Positions 63,607 to 64,000 of a stretch of DNA of 64,000 nucleotides are shown here, one piece after another; within the stretch, counting starts at the first letter, position 1; each line of letters begins with the position of its first letter. This DNA is from Candidatus Oscillochloris fontis (GTDB lineage: Bacteria > Chloroflexota > Chloroflexia > Chloroflexales > Chloroflexaceae), in assembly GCF_004138135.1 (NCBI RefSeq), contig NZ_RYFD01000021.1:1-64000 (forward strand), in the 5' to 3' direction. Both the position numbers and the translations under genes were made by a program. Below the pieces are notes generated by a model. The model was given only the letters and a program-made list of their open reading frames with translations, was not told the origin of the DNA and searched no databases.

Positions 63607-64000
63607 CTATTCAATAACCCGAAAACGTATCTCACCACTGCGCACGCCCGCTACCTCCACCCATGCCCTATGTTCCCCCGGCGTCAGTTGCCAGAAGGCA
63701 CGGTAAGGCGGCGCGCTCAGATCAGCAATGCGCTCTCCATCTATGACGATAGAAAGGGGGCCTTTAGTTCCATCGCCAACCGCCTGAATCAACAATTGCT
63801 GCCGTTCGGCAGGAATCCCACTACTCAGTTGGTAGATCGCGCCATCGGCAGGCACCACCAGCGCCGGGCCGCTGCTCCACGTGGGCAGCGGATCGGGTTG
63901 CGCAGGCAGAACATCCCCGGCCATCTGGCAGACCCGGCGCGGCGGGCTAGGCAGACCATTCTCCATCGCCCACGCCTCGGCCTCTGGTGGCAGCAGCCAG
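63607..64000 (-). CDS. pbpC: Penicillin-binding protein 1C, C-terminal part (cut by window edge)
   Basis: The frame is open to base 64000 and beyond, so the gene's start is outside the window. The visible 130 residues (PPEAEAWAMENGLPSPPRR, LVVPADGAIYQLSSGIPAER, TPGEHRAWVEVAGV) match the C-terminal BiPBP_C domain of PBP1C. PBP1C polymerises and crosslinks peptidoglycan and is thought to repair wall damage where A2M traps invading proteases; the two genes are commonly adjacent, as here. Confidence 0.9.
   Translation of the reverse strand, partial: WLLPPEAEAWAMENGLPSPPRRVCQMAGDVLPAQPDPLPTWSSGPALVVPADGAIYQLSSGIPAERQQLLIQAVGDGTKGPLSIVIDGERIADLSAPPYRAFWQLTPGEHRAWVEVAGVRSGEIRFRVIE

Overview
The window looks like chromosomal DNA of a filamentous anoxygenic phototroph of the Chloroflexota (Chloroflexales, probably Oscillochloridaceae-like; this placement is inference). 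It carries an oxygen-independent bacteriochlorophyll module (bchJ, bchE, hemN), a compact nifHBDK nitrogenase operon, a class III polyhydroxyalkanoate operon, a B12-dependent ribonucleotide reductase, and very many intergenic palindromic repeats.

Layout. 1-1.8 kb: a Cache-HAMP-STAS sensor. 2.3-9.2 kb (minus strand): a CHAT-protease cluster made of a TPR-CHAT protein, a second CHAT protein overlapping it by 11 bp, and two small upstream genes, one encoding four copies of a V-S/T-x-x-...-L-Y repeat behind a good promoter and operator-like palindrome. 9.4-14.1 kb (minus): nifH-nifB-nifD-nifK, bracketed by two copies of one compound palindromic element. 14.6-19.4 kb (minus): pyk, comEA, and nrdJ. 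nrdJ is interrupted by a 222-nt insert with group I intron hallmarks that splits the codon of the catalytic thiyl-radical cysteine. 20-23.7 kb: miaB, a TPR protein, a HAD phosphatase. 24-28.5 kb (plus): an Rrf2 regulator, bchJ, bchE, hemN. 28.5-30.5 kb (minus): CPBP protease, SdpI-like and SdpR-like genes. 30.9-33.3 kb (plus): phaE-phaC-phaB. 33-35 kb (minus): a GT39 glycosyltransferase whose frame runs on into antisense phaB. 35.4-38 kb (plus): two-component system and a TlpA-type lipoprotein. 38-45.7 kb (minus): acpP, nusB, accC, fabG, a membrane Mrr-like protein, nrdR, ppx/gppA, argD/lysJ. 46-49 kb: a pseudo-receiver and clpB. 49.5-52 kb: a GyrI-like protein, trxB with an unusual thioredoxin, OsmC. 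52-56.5 kb (minus): a KAP NTPase and an AAA-FGE protein whose C-terminus looks like a diversity-generating retroelement target. 57-64 kb (minus): a giant alpha-2-macroglobulin and the end of pbpC.

The intergenic DNA is unusually repeat rich. At least one family is a MITE: two copies (40451-40605 and 53895-54092) have CCAGGGCATG terminal inverted repeats and 8-bp target duplications. Others are REP-like palindromes, many sitting where terminators are expected. No rRNA, tRNA, CRISPR array, transposase or reverse transcriptase was recognised.

Likely functional links: nrdR (42.5 kb) probably controls nrdJ (19.4 kb); the Rrf2 protein lies immediately upstream of bchJ-bchE-hemN; A2M and PBP1C form the known periplasmic defence pair; nitrogenase, bacteriochlorophyll and PHA genes fit a diazotrophic, carbon-storing phototroph.
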